The position numbers and the translations under genes are program-made. The notes beneath the pieces are model-generated. The model had not been told where the DNA came from. It saw nothing but the letters and a program-made list of their open reading frames with translations, and ran no database searches. This document shows, piece by piece, positions 1-12,000 of a stretch of DNA of 64,000 nucleotides (the first letter of the stretch is position 1; every line of letters begins with the position of its first letter). The stretch is from NCBI RefSeq assembly GCF_016801865.2, contig NC_068939.1, forward strand, positions 73,522,100 through 73,586,099, given 5' to 3'. The stretch is from Culex pipiens pallens (taxonomy: Eukaryota > Arthropoda > Insecta > Diptera > Culicidae).

Positions 1-519
1 TTGTTCACAATCTAAAATTTCCAGATAATTTAAAGTTGATAAAAATATATATTTTCCGTTAAATAGTGTTATATTATCATATTAAGTGTCTCTTGATTAA
101 AAACAATCTTCTTGTTGAACGGGCCAACAACTCTGAGAAAAATGTGTTTGCATTCACTGTACGAACCAAAAAACAAACAATTCCGAGATATGTATCATAA
201 TTTAGGAAAGTAAATAAAAAAGATTGAGGTTAGAGTTTTTTGGTACAGTTTTTGGAGCACAAATTATTCGGTTTGAAATCAGTAAAATAGTAGTTTATGC
301 AACAAGTTGCAAAAAGAAGATATTTTCAGCACGTGTAAATTTATCCAACGAGGTTCACCGAATTGAATAAATACGACAAGTGCTGAAAAATCGAGGTTTG
401 CAACGAGTTCCATACAACATTTTTTTGCATTTCTGAAAAACACCCATTCAGTGAAATTATAAGTCGAAAGTTCATGTATTTTGTCAATAAATCGTTTAAA
501 TAAAAAAAATGTTGAAAAG
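1..519. other. AT-rich stretch without recognised gene
   Basis: Non-coding, AT-rich sequence to the left of the first foldback element. I see no convincing coding exon, RNA gene or terminal inverted repeat. It ends at the TATT target duplication of the next element. Confidence 0.5.
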
Positions 520-523
520 TATT

Positions 524-2516
524 GAGCAGTTCTCTACGAAATCGGTCTTTTTTCTTCAATTTTAATTTTTGTATTTTTTAATCCCACTGAAACTTTTTTG
601 GTGCCTTCGGTATGCCCAAGGAAGCCATTTTGCATCATTAGTTTGTCCATATAATTATCCATACAAATTTGGCAGCTGGCCATACAAAAATGATATGTGA
701 ATATTCAAAAATCTGAATCTTTTGAAGGAATTTTTTGATCGATTTGGTGTCTTCGGCAAAGTTGTAGGTATGAATATGGACTACACTGAAAAAAATGATA
801 CACGGTAAAAAAAATTTTGGTAAAAAAAATTTAGAGGACATCAAATGCCAACTTTTCAGAAATTTCCAGGTTGTGCAAAAAATTTTTGAGCGAGTTATAA
901 ATTTTTGAATCAATACAGATTTTTTTTAAAAAATCGAAAAATTGGTCGCAAACATTTTTCAACCTCATTTTTTGATGTAAAATCAAATTTGTAATCAAAA
1001 AGTACTTCAGTGAAATTTTGATAAAGTGCACCGTTTTCAAGTGAAATCCATTTTAAGGTGACTTTTTTGAAAATAATCGCAGTTTTTCATTTTTTAAAAT
1101 TAGTGCACATGTTTGCCCACCTTTGAAAAAAATATTTTTGAAAAGCTGAGAAAATTTTCTATATTTTGCATTTTTAAACTTTGTTGATACGACCCTTCGT
1201 TGCTGAGATATTGCCATGCAAAGGTTTAAAAACAGGAAAATTGATGTTTTCTAAGTCCCACCCAAACAACACACCATTTTCTAATGTCGATATCTCAGCA
1301 AAAAAAAAGCAAAGTAATCCACTTTAACGACCCCCGGGTCTTTTGTGGTCTCTGTTGCAAGTTTCTGCTCATTATGTGTGGTGAGTCACCCAAAACCTCT
1401 TTTACGCAAATGGACCGACGTTTTACTTCCCCATCCGATAGAAGGCGTGGTCAGGCAAATCTCGTCTCGAAAAATGCCACCGGGTCCATCTGGGATTTAA
1501 CCCAGGCCATACTGGGATTCAGAGGCTACCACGCCTTTCAAAATTTTTAAATCAAGACTAACATTTTAAAAGGGCGTAATATTGAATGTTTGATCCTTTT
1601 GAAATGTTAGTCTTTGTTTAAAAAAATTGAAAATATTTTTTTCGAAAAGATCGGAAAATTTCACGAATGTTTCATATTTTAACATTGAAAATAGGACCAT
1701 TAGTTGCTGAGATATCGACATTAGAAAATGGTGTGTTGTTTGGGTGGGACTTAGAAAACATCAATTTTCCTGTTACTAAACCTTTGCATGACAATATCTC
1801 AGCAACTAAGGGTCGTATCAACAAAGTTCTAAAGTGCAAAATATAGAGAATTTTTTCAGCTTTTCAAAAATATTTTTTTTATAGGTGGGCAAACATGTGC
1901 ACTAATTTAAAAAAAATAAAAACTTCGACTATTTTCAAAAAAGTCACCTAAAAATGGATTTAACTTGAAAACGGTGCTTTTTATCAAAATTTCACTAAAG
2001 TACTTTTTGATTGCAAATTTGATTTTACATCAAAAAATGAAGTTGAAAAATTTTTGCGACCAATTTTTCGATTTTTTGAAAAAAAAAATAGTATTGATTC
2101 AAAAATTCAATATTTTTTGAACAACCTGGAAATTTCTGAAAAGTTGGCATTTGATGTCCTCTAAAACATATCAAAAAAAAAAAAAAATAGTGTTTTTGTT
2201 TTGCAAATCAAGTTTAAGTGACAAAAAGTTAAATAAAAAATCATCAAAATTTTTTTACCGTGTATCATTTTTTCCAGTGTAGTCCATATCCATACCTACA
2301 ACTTTGCCGAAGACACCAATTCGATGAAAAAATTCCTTCAAGAGATACAGATTTTTGAATTTTCATACATCAGTTTTGTATGGCCAGCTGCCAAATTTCT
2401 ATGGAAAATTATATGCAAAATGGTTTCTTTGGGCATACCAAAGGCACCAAAAAAGTTTCAGTCGGATTAAAAAATACAAAAAAAAATCGAATGACCGAAA
2501 TCTGAGAGAACTGCTC
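524..2516 (+). mobile_element. Foldback (palindromic) DNA element, copy 1, A-to-B orientation
   Basis: The left end starts GAGCAGTTCTCTACGAAATC (type A) and the right end is the reverse complement of a type B end, GAGCAGTTCTCTCAGATTTC. Both ends are flanked by TATT (520-523 and 2517-2520), a 4-bp target duplication. The arms are long inverted repeats: the segments around 620-780, 830-1070 and 1080-1290 reappear inverted at about 1680-2460. No transposase is present, so it is non-autonomous. A SINE fragment (1307-1545) sits in the centre. Families with 4-bp duplications include Sola and Chapaev; the superfamily here is not proven. Confidence 0.85.
1307..1545 (-). mobile_element. tRNA-derived SINE fragment nested in foldback copy 1
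   Basis: Read on the minus strand, this contains a degenerate tRNA-like head with a box-B-like GGGTTAAATCCC. The core CCCGGTGGCATTTTTCGAGA follows, then a tail ending GACCCGGGGGTCGTTAAAGT and a T-rich end. The core is nearly identical to that of the SINE at 44752-45260, although the tails differ, so these are related subfamilies sharing a core. The 5' end appears truncated. No clean target duplication was seen. Confidence 0.7.
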
Positions 2517-2520
2517 TATT

Positions 2521-3317
2521 ACTTTAACAAAACTAGGAAGAGTAGGAAGTTTCAAGACGGAATTGCAAAAAATACTTTTCCAAACAAGTGCTGAAAAGTA
2601 CAGCATTCTTTTCAGTGCTGGAAAGTAGAACTTTTCAATTTATTTTGAAAATGATTACTATCTGATTCTGTTATTTTTGGTAGAGAAAAGTAGACTGTTT
2701 CGTCGTTCGAGAATGACAGGAAAAGTAAGGAGTTTTTCGACTGCAAAAATAGATTTACAATATATTCAAAGATATTATTTTCAAAAATTCTACAAAAAAA
2801 ATCTAAAATTGTCCGATACTAGAAATTTTTAATCGTGAAATAGCTGTAATTCGTGAGAAAAACAAGATACATATCTCCATTTCAATTCAATTTTTAAAAC
2901 AGTATACAGTACAACAAGTAAAAATTTGAAAACATAATTTAGCATTGAACAACGGAAAATAGACGATTTTGACCCACGCTCATTTTAACAACGATATCTC
3001 GAAAAATGTGGAACTGATGACCTTAATATTTTGACCACTTAATCTTGAGATTAATCATCACCCCATCAAAGCAAAACAATAACGGCGATTTCGAAGGTGA
3101 AATAAATTTAAAACCAACTTTCATGAAAAGTGGAATTGTTTTAATTGTATTTCGACCAACTGAAAACAAAATCTACACGTTGTGCGCAGAGTGGTAGAAC
3201 ACGGAAAATCAATTACAATTTCTTATCATCATTTGGCCACAATTCTGTCCCTACATCATTGTAGTTCAGATATCACTTTCCAGTCGAGTTCGTAACTTCT
3301 CCCCGAAAACAACCAGC
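2521..3317. other. Upstream region of the thyroglobulin-repeat gene
   Basis: An 800-bp stretch between foldback copy 1 and the start codon at 3318. It is AT-rich and has no other gene. The last 80 bases contain initiator-like CAG motifs (TTCAGATATC near 3265, TTCCAGTCGAG near 3279), either of which could be the transcription start, but I cannot pick one. No strong TATA box is visible at the expected distance. Confidence 0.4.
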
Positions 3318-6300
3318 ATGATCTTGCTGTCAACTCTTTTGCTCCTTTTCCTGGTGACCACCTTCAAGCCCGCCCAATCCCAGCCGCCACTCTCCTCGTG
3401 CGATGGCTTCTACGGGTGCATCTCGTCGCTGCGCCAGTCGGACTGCGCCCCCGGCGAGGTTCTCATCTCGGGCGCCTCGCTGGACGGCTGCTGTCCCGGC
3501 TGTCGGGGCGGTCAGGGCTACATGCAGGTGTGCAACGTGAACGTGCCGAACCGGCGGTGTGCCCCCGGGCTCAAGTGCGACCGGAAGTGCCTGTACGACC
3601 AGAGTGAGTTTTTGCGGAAGATGAAGCTACTACAATGAGAGAGAGAGTGCGCAATAAATCATCTCTCGTACAATTCCACCGCAGCGACCTGCCTCCACAC
3701 GATCCACATGAAGGAGGAGGAGGAGTGGGCCGGCTGGTACCCGCGGTGCAACGTGGACGGAACCTACGCCAGCCGGCAGTGCCGAGGTGATCGACTTTCG
3801 GGGCGCTGTTTCTGCTACAGTGAAGACGGCCGCCGGTTGTTTGGCTGGGATTGGTACAAAAACGCGGCCACCATGACGTGTGGTACGCAACTTCAAGATA
3901 AGACCTTTTTAAGGGGAGTGGGTCATTTCGTCGAATCGTCGATTTACCGAATAATTTAGTTGACAGAAAACTAAAACTTTCATTCGATATAATGCCATTT
4001 CGATGAAATGTCCCACACTCCAATCTAGTTACGTCAATGGTCCAATTTAAATGTAAAACACACAACCTGCACTCTTTTTTTTCAACTTCCGAAGCGTGCA
4101 GCCGGCGGCGGGCCAAACTGGAGGCCGAAGGACGCACCACGGTGACCCTGCACTGCACCCAAAATGGTAACTTTGAGGAGTTGCAGTGCGATTCCGGGGT
4201 GTGCTGGTGCGCGGACGAGTACGGCGGTGACCCGCTGATCGGAACGACGGTGGTGCACGACGGGCTGTGGAAGCTGTTGCCATGTTGTGAGTATATGTCA
4301 CAGCTGTTTGAATTATCACAATGGTTACTTTTGTTTAAATTCTAGAGTAGTTCTCTAGAAATTCGCAATAATTTTTGGATTAAAAAAAAGTATTGTGGAT
4401 GCAACATGTGTTAAATGTAGCAATATTGCATCATTAATTGTTCCAATTTGCACATTTGAATTTGCATCTAAAAATTATTTTTAAAACTTTGTATGACCGA
4501 AAATCATATTTTGAAAATAATCTTAGCTTCTCTACCAGATTTTTTTTAGTCTTTTTAAGCATGTCAGAAAATTTTGAATTAAAACAAAGATAATCAATCT
4601 TGAATTTATCTTAAAATTGTAAAAAGCTAAATAAAATAATCGGATTTTATTCGATTACACTGACCAACAAAACTTGACAAAAATGACTGTACAGGCTCAA
4701 CTCGAGGGGAAGCATGAAGTTTTGAGTCCCCAAAAACACGTGTGTTTTGAATTTTTCAAATATATTTAGTCTGGGCCGAATGGTATTTCTCCAAAATTTG
4801 TATGGAGAATTGGGGCGGTGTGTCGTTGTTGCATACAATCCAAAAATTGCATGAAATATGTGGGAGTAGCGAACAGCACTATTTCTCCTTACAAACTTTA
4901 GAGACAAAAACCATTCGGCCCAAACTGAATATTTTTGAAAAATTCAAAATGCATGTGATTCTGAGGACCATAAACTTCATGCTTCCCCTCGAGTTGAGAC
5001 TGCGCAGAAATTTTGTTGGACGGTGTAATGTACCTTTTTCTGAAAAGTTCTGTTAAGTCATAATCCACCATTTTGCCAAAGACATCAAATGGGACCATCC
5101 ATAAACCACGTGGACAACTTAGAGGGGGGGGGGGGGGGGGGGTTGGCGATTGTCCACGCTCCATACAAAAAAGATTTTATTTGTATGGAAATTATCCACG
5201 TTGGGGGGGGGGGGGGGGTTTGCGATTTCAAAAAAAGTGTCCACGTGGTTTGTGAATGGTCCCAATCGATAAAAGAAAATTTGAAACTTGGAAAAAAAAT
5301 GATTTTGTCAAATTTTAGCTGATTTTTGCAAAGAATCAAAATTAGGAAACATACAAATTTAAAAGTACTACCCACTAAGCTCTCATTTTCCCCAAACTAT
5401 TGGAAACTATTGATTCGATTTTCAATGATAAAGTAATCCTTTTTTAATTTTATCATGTTTGAGAAAAAAATATATTTAAAGAATTTCTAAATCACGACTT
5501 CAATTCAAGGGAACCAAATCAGATTTATCATTGAAATAAAGAGAAAAAATAAATAAAACATCATTCTTTAAGGCTCTTGAAGGGATCATCCCCAATCGGC
5601 CATTTGGCGGCCATGTTCGTTTTAGAAAAAAAAAAACATTCAAATCGTGATTCAGAATGTTTCAATAAAAAAATGGTTATCTTTGTGTTTACAAATAGTG
5701 TATCATTTAAATTTACTATTTCTGGACCCTGAATTCAGAACCATCATTGACAGTCATTGCCCCAAAGGTGAAGGACACCATCAACCACCTTAAAACAGCT
5801 AAAAAACATTTATTTTGGACATTTATGAATCATAGGCATTCGAATTTCTAAAACAATAGAAAAAATACAAGAGTTGCTTTGCAATGTAAATTCATTTTTG
5901 ATTGCAAATTTGGACAAATTTTTGAAAGTTCCGTCAGTGGGGGTGACATTGGGTCTGGGGGGTGAGATTGGGTCAAAGTGATTTTTTTACGGATTTTACC
6001 ATTTCTCAGGTTATTATCAATGAAACTGGATTCTGTTGAAAGGGTTGTGTAGGGGACATCTTAAGATGATTTTGCTGAAAAAATCTCGTTCCTAGAACAA
6101 ATCCTGTTATTTTGGCAGCTGTCTAAAGTTGGGGTACGTTTTTGGCCAAAAATGACCTCTCGAAAAATCATTTTTCTTATATTTTTGTTAGAATTGCTCG
6201 AAAACTACCCAAATGTTTGAAAATCTCCACTTCAAACATTAAAGCGAGTCAATACGATTCCCTCGAACAAGAAACGCTGTTGGATGACTTGTTTTTACCA

Positions 6301-8505
6301 TATCGTTGTATTTCAGCATCATTTTAGTTTCATTTGACCCAATATCACCCCCTCTAAGGGGTGAGATTGGGTCAATTTTAAAACTATTGGCATTTAAGGT
6401 AGTGTTCATCAAAATCCACCATATTTTGGGAAAATGTTAGTAAACTATCTAAGAACAAATCTACGTTGAAAGATTTTCGATGTTATTTAAATTGTTTTTG
6501 TTATTAAGAAATTTCGAGAGGTGTTTCGTTTTTTGACCCATAGTCACCCCCACTGACGGTTCTAAAAATTATATTTATTTCTGAAACTCACAAATCAACC
6601 CAAGTGCAAAAGATGCAAATAACTATTTTTGGGAGTTTGATTTTTGGTGTAAAAAGGTGAAATAAAAAATCGGAATTTCAGAACTGTAGCGTTGTTTGAA
6701 CTTTCGTACTCAAATTCAATCCACTTCAACGAATCATCTTTGCGGTTAACTTTACGCAGTTCGCCTGGCCAAGATGCTTCCGAAAGGATTGCTGCGCTAG
6801 GGTTAGATTCAATTAGATTAGAAAACATAAATAAAAAATCGGATTTTTTTTCGTGTGCTTACTTTTCTGAAAAGAAATTTTCATATAACTTTGCCTAAGG
6901 CTGATCAAAAAATTTGGAGAATTATAAAAAAATACACCTTTGACAGTTGCAAAAAAGTAATAAATCATTCAAAGGTTCACAAAATCAATAAATAAAATGC
7001 CATGTTGACGTGTGGCAACATTGCCTAAATTAATCTGGAACGAAAGACGTTTTTGACTAAAAATGAAAATCTTTTGCCGTTTTTCATCTTCTAAAAAAAT
7101 GGTGTAATTATTGTAATTATTTGCAGAATTGCATATCTAACACACAACACATGTTGATGTTGATGACACAAAACCATGTTGATGTTTGTCTTAATAGCAG
7201 GGAGACGACTCCCAAAACTCCTAAAACTTCTAAATTGTCGATTTATTTTCTCCCCATCTTCCCAAAACTCCCAAGACAACGCCACCCTCCACGGGGACTC
7301 GTACCTGCGGCAGTGCGAGAGTGCCGCCTTCGCCCAGAAGACGATCCAGAAGCGGTTCGCGACCCGGGGCACCATCGGGGTCACGTTCAACGCGGTCAAG
7401 TGCGACTACGACGGGACGTACGGGGCGTACAAAATCGAAAACGGAGTGTACGTACGGCGGCCTTCCAAGTACCGTCAGTGGGGGTGACATTGGGTCTGGG
7501 GGGTGAGATTGGGTCAAAGTGATTTTTTACGGATTTTACTATTTCTCAGGTTCTTCTCATTGAAACTGAATTCTGTTAAAAGGGTTGTGTAGGGGACATC
7601 TTAAGATGACTTCGCTGAAAAAATCTCGTTCCTAGAACAAATCCTGTTATTTTGGCAGCTGTCTAAAGTTGAGGTACGTTTTTGGCCAAAAATGACCTCT
7701 CGAAAAATCATTTTTCTAATACTTTTGTTAGAATTGCTCGAAAACTACCCAAATGTTTGAAAATCTCCACTTCAAACATTGTAGCATGTCAATACGATTC
7801 CCTCGAACAAGAAACACTGTTGGATGACTTGTTTTTACCATATCGTTGTATTTGAGCATCATTTTAGTTTCATTTGACCTAATGTCACCCCCTCTAAGGG
7901 GTGAGATTGGGTCAATTTTCAAACTATTGGCATTTAAAGTAGTGTTCATCAAAATCCACCATATTTTGGGAAAATGTCAGTAAACTATCTAAGAACAAAT
8001 CTACGTTGAAAGATTTTCGATGTTGTTTAAATTGTTTTTGTTATTAAGAAATTACGAGAGATGTATCGTTTTTTGACCCATAGTCACCCCCACTGACGGT
8101 AATTGTTATTTGTTCAAACCTTGCTTCTTGCTCAACAGGGTCTACTGCACCTGGCGGGACGGGAAGAAAATCGGCTCCTACCAGGTCCGCTCCAGTATGG
8201 TTTCATCGGTTAATTGCAGTAGGTATCGGGTGTCCCGGATGTCTAATTGGTTGAGCACGGAAAGAAATGTTATTTATTGATCTTTTTTTTTCGCAGATTG
8301 TGCCCGCGATACTCAGATCTTCCAGGAGGCCGGCATACCGTTTACGCTGTCCTGCGGTGGCAACGGGAACTACGAATACCTGCAGGACCAGAACGGTCAG
8401 CTGTTCTGCGTGGACGGCGACGGGTACGTCGTTTCGACCGACGTTCGACCCACCGAGAGCTGTGACAAGTTCATATATAACTCGGAATTTTACGATGAAG
8501 AATAG
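3318..8505 (+). CDS. Secreted thyroglobulin type-1 repeat protein, six coding exons
   Basis: Exons with consistent GT-AG junctions and phases are 3318-3603, 3685-3882, 4095-4286, 7276-7468, 8139-8218 and 8297-8505; spliced, they give 385 residues. Residues 1-21 are a signal peptide (MILLSTLLLLFLVTTF...). Exon 1 then encodes a cysteine-dense module (CCPGC, RRCAPGLKC) like an IGFBP-type N-terminus. About four thyroglobulin type-1 domains follow, roughly one each for exons 2, 3, 4+5 and 6. The hallmark cysteine motifs are GRCFCYSEDG in exon 2, GVCWCADEYGG in exon 3 and QLFCVDGDG in exon 6. Type-1 domains are known as extracellular modules, some inhibiting cysteine or aspartic proteases; whether this protein does so is unknown. 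Exons are GC-rich against AT-rich introns. Intron 3 (4287-7275) and intron 4 (7469-8138) are swollen by MITEs. Exon boundaries are predicted, not confirmed by transcripts. Confidence 0.88.
4658..5025. mobile_element. TA-flanked palindromic MITE in intron 3
   Basis: Inverted ends CACTGACCAACAAAA (left) and its counterpart TTTTGTTGGACGGTG (right) are flanked by TA on both sides (4656-4657, 5026-5027). The inner arms also match inverted: CTCAACTCGAGGGGAAGCAT on the left against its complement near 4977-5000. Length is 368 bp with no coding capacity. A TA duplication fits Tc1/mariner-type mobilisation. Confidence 0.7.
5091..5263. mobile_element. Harbinger-like MITE with two poly-G tracts, copy 1
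   Basis: Terminal inverted repeats GGGACCATCCATAAACCACG and its complement are flanked by AAT on both sides (5088-5090, 5264-5266). Two uninterrupted G runs lie on the same strand (5124-5142 and 5203-5218), separated by a small palindrome around CCATACAAAAAAG. The 3-bp duplication and GG-starting ends resemble PIF/Harbinger MITEs. The AAT target is atypical for that group, whose usual target is TWA. Confidence 0.7.
5931..6559. mobile_element. CCGTCAG-ended MITE, copy 1 (intron 3)
   Basis: A 629-bp element with perfect inverted ends CCGTCAGTGGGGGTGAC, flanked by TT on both sides (5929-5930, 6560-6561). It carries internal repeats of GGGTGAGATTGGGTCAA. It is nearly identical to the copy at 7472-8099 in the next intron of the same gene. 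No transposase is encoded. Confidence 0.8.
7472..8099. mobile_element. CCGTCAG-ended MITE, copy 2, inserted at a splice donor
   Basis: A 628-bp element with the same inverted ends as copy 1, flanked by TA (7470-7471 and 8100-8101). The left TA belongs to the GTA of the splice donor that ends exon 4. The element therefore begins at intron position 4. It makes up nearly all of the 670-nt intron 4. Confidence 0.85.
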
Positions 8506-8513
8506 CGTACTGT

Positions 8514-8519
8514 AATAAA
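8514..8519 (+). terminator. Polyadenylation signal of the thyroglobulin-repeat gene
   Basis: AATAAA lies nine bases after the TAG stop codon (8503-8505). It is followed by a GTGT-containing stretch that could act as the downstream element. The very short 3' UTR is an inference from this position. Confidence 0.6.
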
Positions 8520-9833
8520 GTTTCTTACGAGTGTCAAACGTGGTGGTCTAGTTTATGGAACGGTACACTCAGTGGAGTGGAAAAAATACTTGTCCTTGGC
8601 ATCGCCACTCGGATGGCACGCCGGCGAGTATCGGCATTACGTTCATTATTTCAAAAATGAAAACAAATTCCAATCTAGCATTTTCGTTCAACTGAGTGCA
8701 GAAATCGGACACCCTCGAAGGGAGGTCGTCCCGCACGTTTTTCTTTTCTTTTTTTTTGCAATTCACAATCGTTTGCAGAAAACATCCGTTGGTCCGGCGC
8801 TGTTGCGGCTACACTGCTATACGAAAACTGTTGACATTGGTGGAAAAAAGGGCACGCTTTCTGCAATGTGGGTCGGGAAGGTCGCCAAGGTGGTGGTCTC
8901 TTAGTTTGTATATTTTTTTGTTTGTGGCTTCATGTTTCACGTGCGCGCGGTCCAACCGGTGCCATACGCCAAAGTGTACACAAACTGCGGGGAAGTTCCC
9001 ACAAAGAACACGTACAGGGACTGAGTCATGTTAGATATGACAGCAAATTGAGGACAACACTGGACTGGCGACAGTCAGCTGGTTGAGCAACGGTACGATG
9101 GGTCATCATCGAGTGGGTTATCTGTTTGCCATTTCTTCGAAATGTTGTACCTTGATTGATTCAGAGGAAATAACAATAACATAAAATCTACCTTTTTGCT
9201 TGATCTTGGCTTTTTTTATTTAGAATGTTCCTAGAAATCATCATTCAAAAAAATGTGTTCCTTTAGACTTATTTCATTCGTTGAAAATACCGACCTATGT
9301 AATTTTCATTCTAACATTCAGTTCTACTATATTGTCAAACATGAAACATATTGTATGGCATGGTTACCAGAATATTTTGTAAATAACTTCAAACTATTTC
9401 GAATAAGGCGATCCCAAAACCGAAATGTAATTCAAAATGTACAACTAAGAACTTCAGACAGGGTGGCAAAAGTCAGCTATAAGGCTTTTACAAATTTTAT
9501 TTAAAGCTTTGTCCTTGGGCAAACTTTTTTTTTAATTTCAAGCTCAGTCTTAAGAATAAATATAACAAAACATTTCATACATTTTTGTAGTTGCGATCCC
9601 AAAGGCTGTTGCAAATATTTTTAAAAGTTTGTATCTTCTGGCCCAAATTTTGGATCATTTTGGAAATATATTTTCTCAAATCTTCAAAATGTCAGAGAAA
9701 TTCTGAGTGCAATCAGCTGAAAACAATTAAAAACTAAACATATTTATTTTAAGAATGTTCAGGTTCGTTTAAAAGTATTTTCCATTTTATTGAATTTCGA
9801 AGTAAAAACTACTTTTCCTTTTCAATTTAACCT
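8520..9833. other. Intergenic region downstream of the thyroglobulin-repeat gene
   Basis: Mixed composition to about 9120, then AT-rich. There are open frames of up to 112 codons, but without a start context, splice signals or domain features I recognise. I see no RNA gene. Confidence 0.4.
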
Positions 9834-9836
9834 TTA

Positions 9837-9961
9837 GGGGCCATCCATAAACCACGTGGACAATTGGGGGGAAGGGGTATGCCAATTGTCCACGATCCAT
9901 ACAAAAAAGGGGGGGGTAATAGATTCCCAAAAAAGTGTCCACGTGGTTTATGGATGGTCCC
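9837..9961. mobile_element. Harbinger-like G-rich MITE, copy 2
   Basis: Ends GGGGCCATCCATAAACCACG and the complement of GGGACCATCCATAAACCACG are flanked by TTA (9834-9836, 9962-9964). The two G-rich segments are shorter than in the other copies (9866-9877 interrupted by AA; 9909-9916). Length is 125 bp. Confidence 0.75.
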
Positions 9962-10608
9962 TTATGAGTATTTTCGTCTTATGAGTATTTTCGTCCGTTT
10001 TAGTTTGTCCATTGGAAATCTTCATACAATGTTGACAGATGTTCATACAAAAGTGCTATCAAAGTATTTATAAAAAAACACCAGTATTATTATCTATATT
10101 TTGCTATTTTGAACTTTGTTGATACGACCCTTAGTTGCTGAGATCTTGCCATGCAAAGGTTTAAAAACATGAAAATTGATGTTTTCCAAGTCTCACCCAA
10201 AAAACCCTAACGTCTAACGTCGATATCTCAGCAAATAATGGTCCAATTTTCAATGTTAAAATATGAAACATTTATGAAATTTTCTGATCTTTTCGATATT
10301 TTTTTCATTTTTTTAAATCAAGACTAACATTTCAAAATGGCCAAACATTCAATATTACGTCCTTTTGAAATGTTGGTCTTGGTTAAAAAAAATGTTTTCG
10401 AAAAGATCGGAATTTTATCAAAATTTTACTAAAGTACTTTTTGATTTCAAATTTGATTAAACATCATAAAATGAAGTTGAATATTTTGGGACTAATATTT
10501 CGATTATTTTCAAAAACCGGTATTGATTCAAAAATTCATAACTCGGTCAAAGATTTTTTGCACAACCTGGAAATTTCTGAAAAGTTGGCATTTTATGTTC
10601 CCTTAAAC

Positions 10609-11649
10609 CAGTGTTTCTCAACCTTTTTCGTTCCATTCCCCCCTTGGCAAATTTCCATGAACTGCATTCCCCCCTCGCCCCTCTCCCCCCTACCCCTAAA
10701 ATTTGGAACAAATTTTTTATCAAATTTCATAAATAATTTCAAGGTTTAATGGATATCATAAGACTGATGATTCAATATAGGACAAAAATCTTGCAAAACA
10801 TAGAAATACACGGAGAAAAAAGAGTTCCCAAAATCGTGAACACCCGTTCATAAAATTGGGAACCACGAACAAAGTGTTCAAATTCCATGGTACGTTTTTG
10901 AAAATCGTACCATGGCATTTGAACACTTTGTTCGTGGTTCCCAATTTCATGAACGGGTGTTGCAGTTTGGAAAATAAACTACAGAATATAGTCCAAAAAT
11001 GTTAAAAATTTTCTTCCAGACAGCTTTTTTTGAACATGTTAAATCAATCTGGCTGAAAAAAAAATTGAAAAGTGAAATTAAATGGTCATATTTATGATTA
11101 TTTAAAGAATACTTAAATTTTAAGCGATAAGTTCATATAGTTATCTTTAACGATTGTAGTTTTTAATAAACTATTCCTGATTGAATTAATGTTTCTTTCA
11201 AAATAAATCGGAGGATCTTTTCGTGTCTAAATCTATATAAAACTGACGATAAACAAGGACAACAGAGTGAACTCACAAAAAATATAAAATCTACTTTTCA
11301 AAATGCAATGCGAAAACTTCCACAATTTTTATTTTTCAAAGAACTGTTAAATTTTAGGAGAGTTTGTACAATCTCTTAAAAATAGAAAAAAAACTGAAAA
11401 AATCTGTTTCAAAAATCCGTTCTATGTTATTAAATCTGCTTATTTTTAAAATTGCATAAAAACCCAAAGGACTAATATTTTAAAAGTTGAAATTTTCTTT
11501 CCAATTCGATAGCTTCAAAGAATGTTTCAGATATGGATTATTTTTGCAAGCTCGTTCATAGGCATTGCATTTCTATTGCATCCTCATTCCCCCCCAAGAA
11601 TGGTCAAATTCCCCCCAGGGGGAAATTCCTCACCGGTTGAGAAACACTG
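10609..11649. mobile_element. Non-autonomous hAT-type element
   Basis: Terminal repeats CAGTGTTTCTCAACC at both ends (inverted) are flanked by a perfect 8-bp duplication CCTTAAAC (10601-10608, 11650-11657), the hAT signature. Sub-terminal regions on both sides are rich in runs of C. No transposase frame survives in the 1041 bp. A fragment of another MITE lies inside at about 10809-10965. Confidence 0.88.
10809..10965. mobile_element. CACGGAG palindromic MITE, truncated copy inside the hAT element
   Basis: It starts CACGGAGAAAAAAGAGTTCC after a TA. It then folds: the segment GGGAACCACGAACAAAGTGT reappears inverted about 55 bases later. The right terminus is missing, so this copy is cut short. 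The full-length relative is at 37399-37586. Confidence 0.65.
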
Positions 11650-12000
11650 CCTTAAACACATAAAAAAATTGTATTTTTTTGCAAATCAAATTTGGGTGAC
11701 AAAAAGTTAAATTAAAAATAGCAAATTTTTTTACCGTGTAGTCCTTATCAATACCTACAACTTTGCCGAAGACACCAAATCGATAAAAAAAATGCTGCAA
11801 AAGATACAGATTTTTGAATTTCAATACATCATTTTTGTATGGACAGCTGCCAAATTTGCATGGAAAATTATATGGACAAACTAATGATGCAAAATGGCTT
11901 CTTTGGGCATATCAAAGGCACCAAAAAAGTTTCAGACGGATTAAAAAAAATATAAAAATTAAAATTAAAGAAAAAAGACCGATTTCGTAGATAACTGCTC

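Larger units (their letters stand above)
10096..12000. mobile_element. Foldback element copy 7, left-truncated, with a nested hAT
   Basis: The right end is the type A terminus (complement of GAGCAGTTATCTACGAAATC) followed by TATT. The left half begins mid-arm near 10096 and lacks a terminus. Internal arms match the other copies, for example the CAACCTGGAAATTTCTGAAA segment. The element is split by a hAT-type insertion at 10609-11649. The left boundary is approximate. Confidence 0.7.

Noticed and set aside
3571..4158. 195-residue minus-strand frame
   Set aside because: Antisense to exons 2 and 3 of the thyroglobulin-repeat gene; it has no domain and crosses the introns.
8572..9086. Frames of 72-112 residues downstream of the thyroglobulin-repeat gene
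   Set aside because: They overlap in several frames and both strands with no domain or splice evidence.
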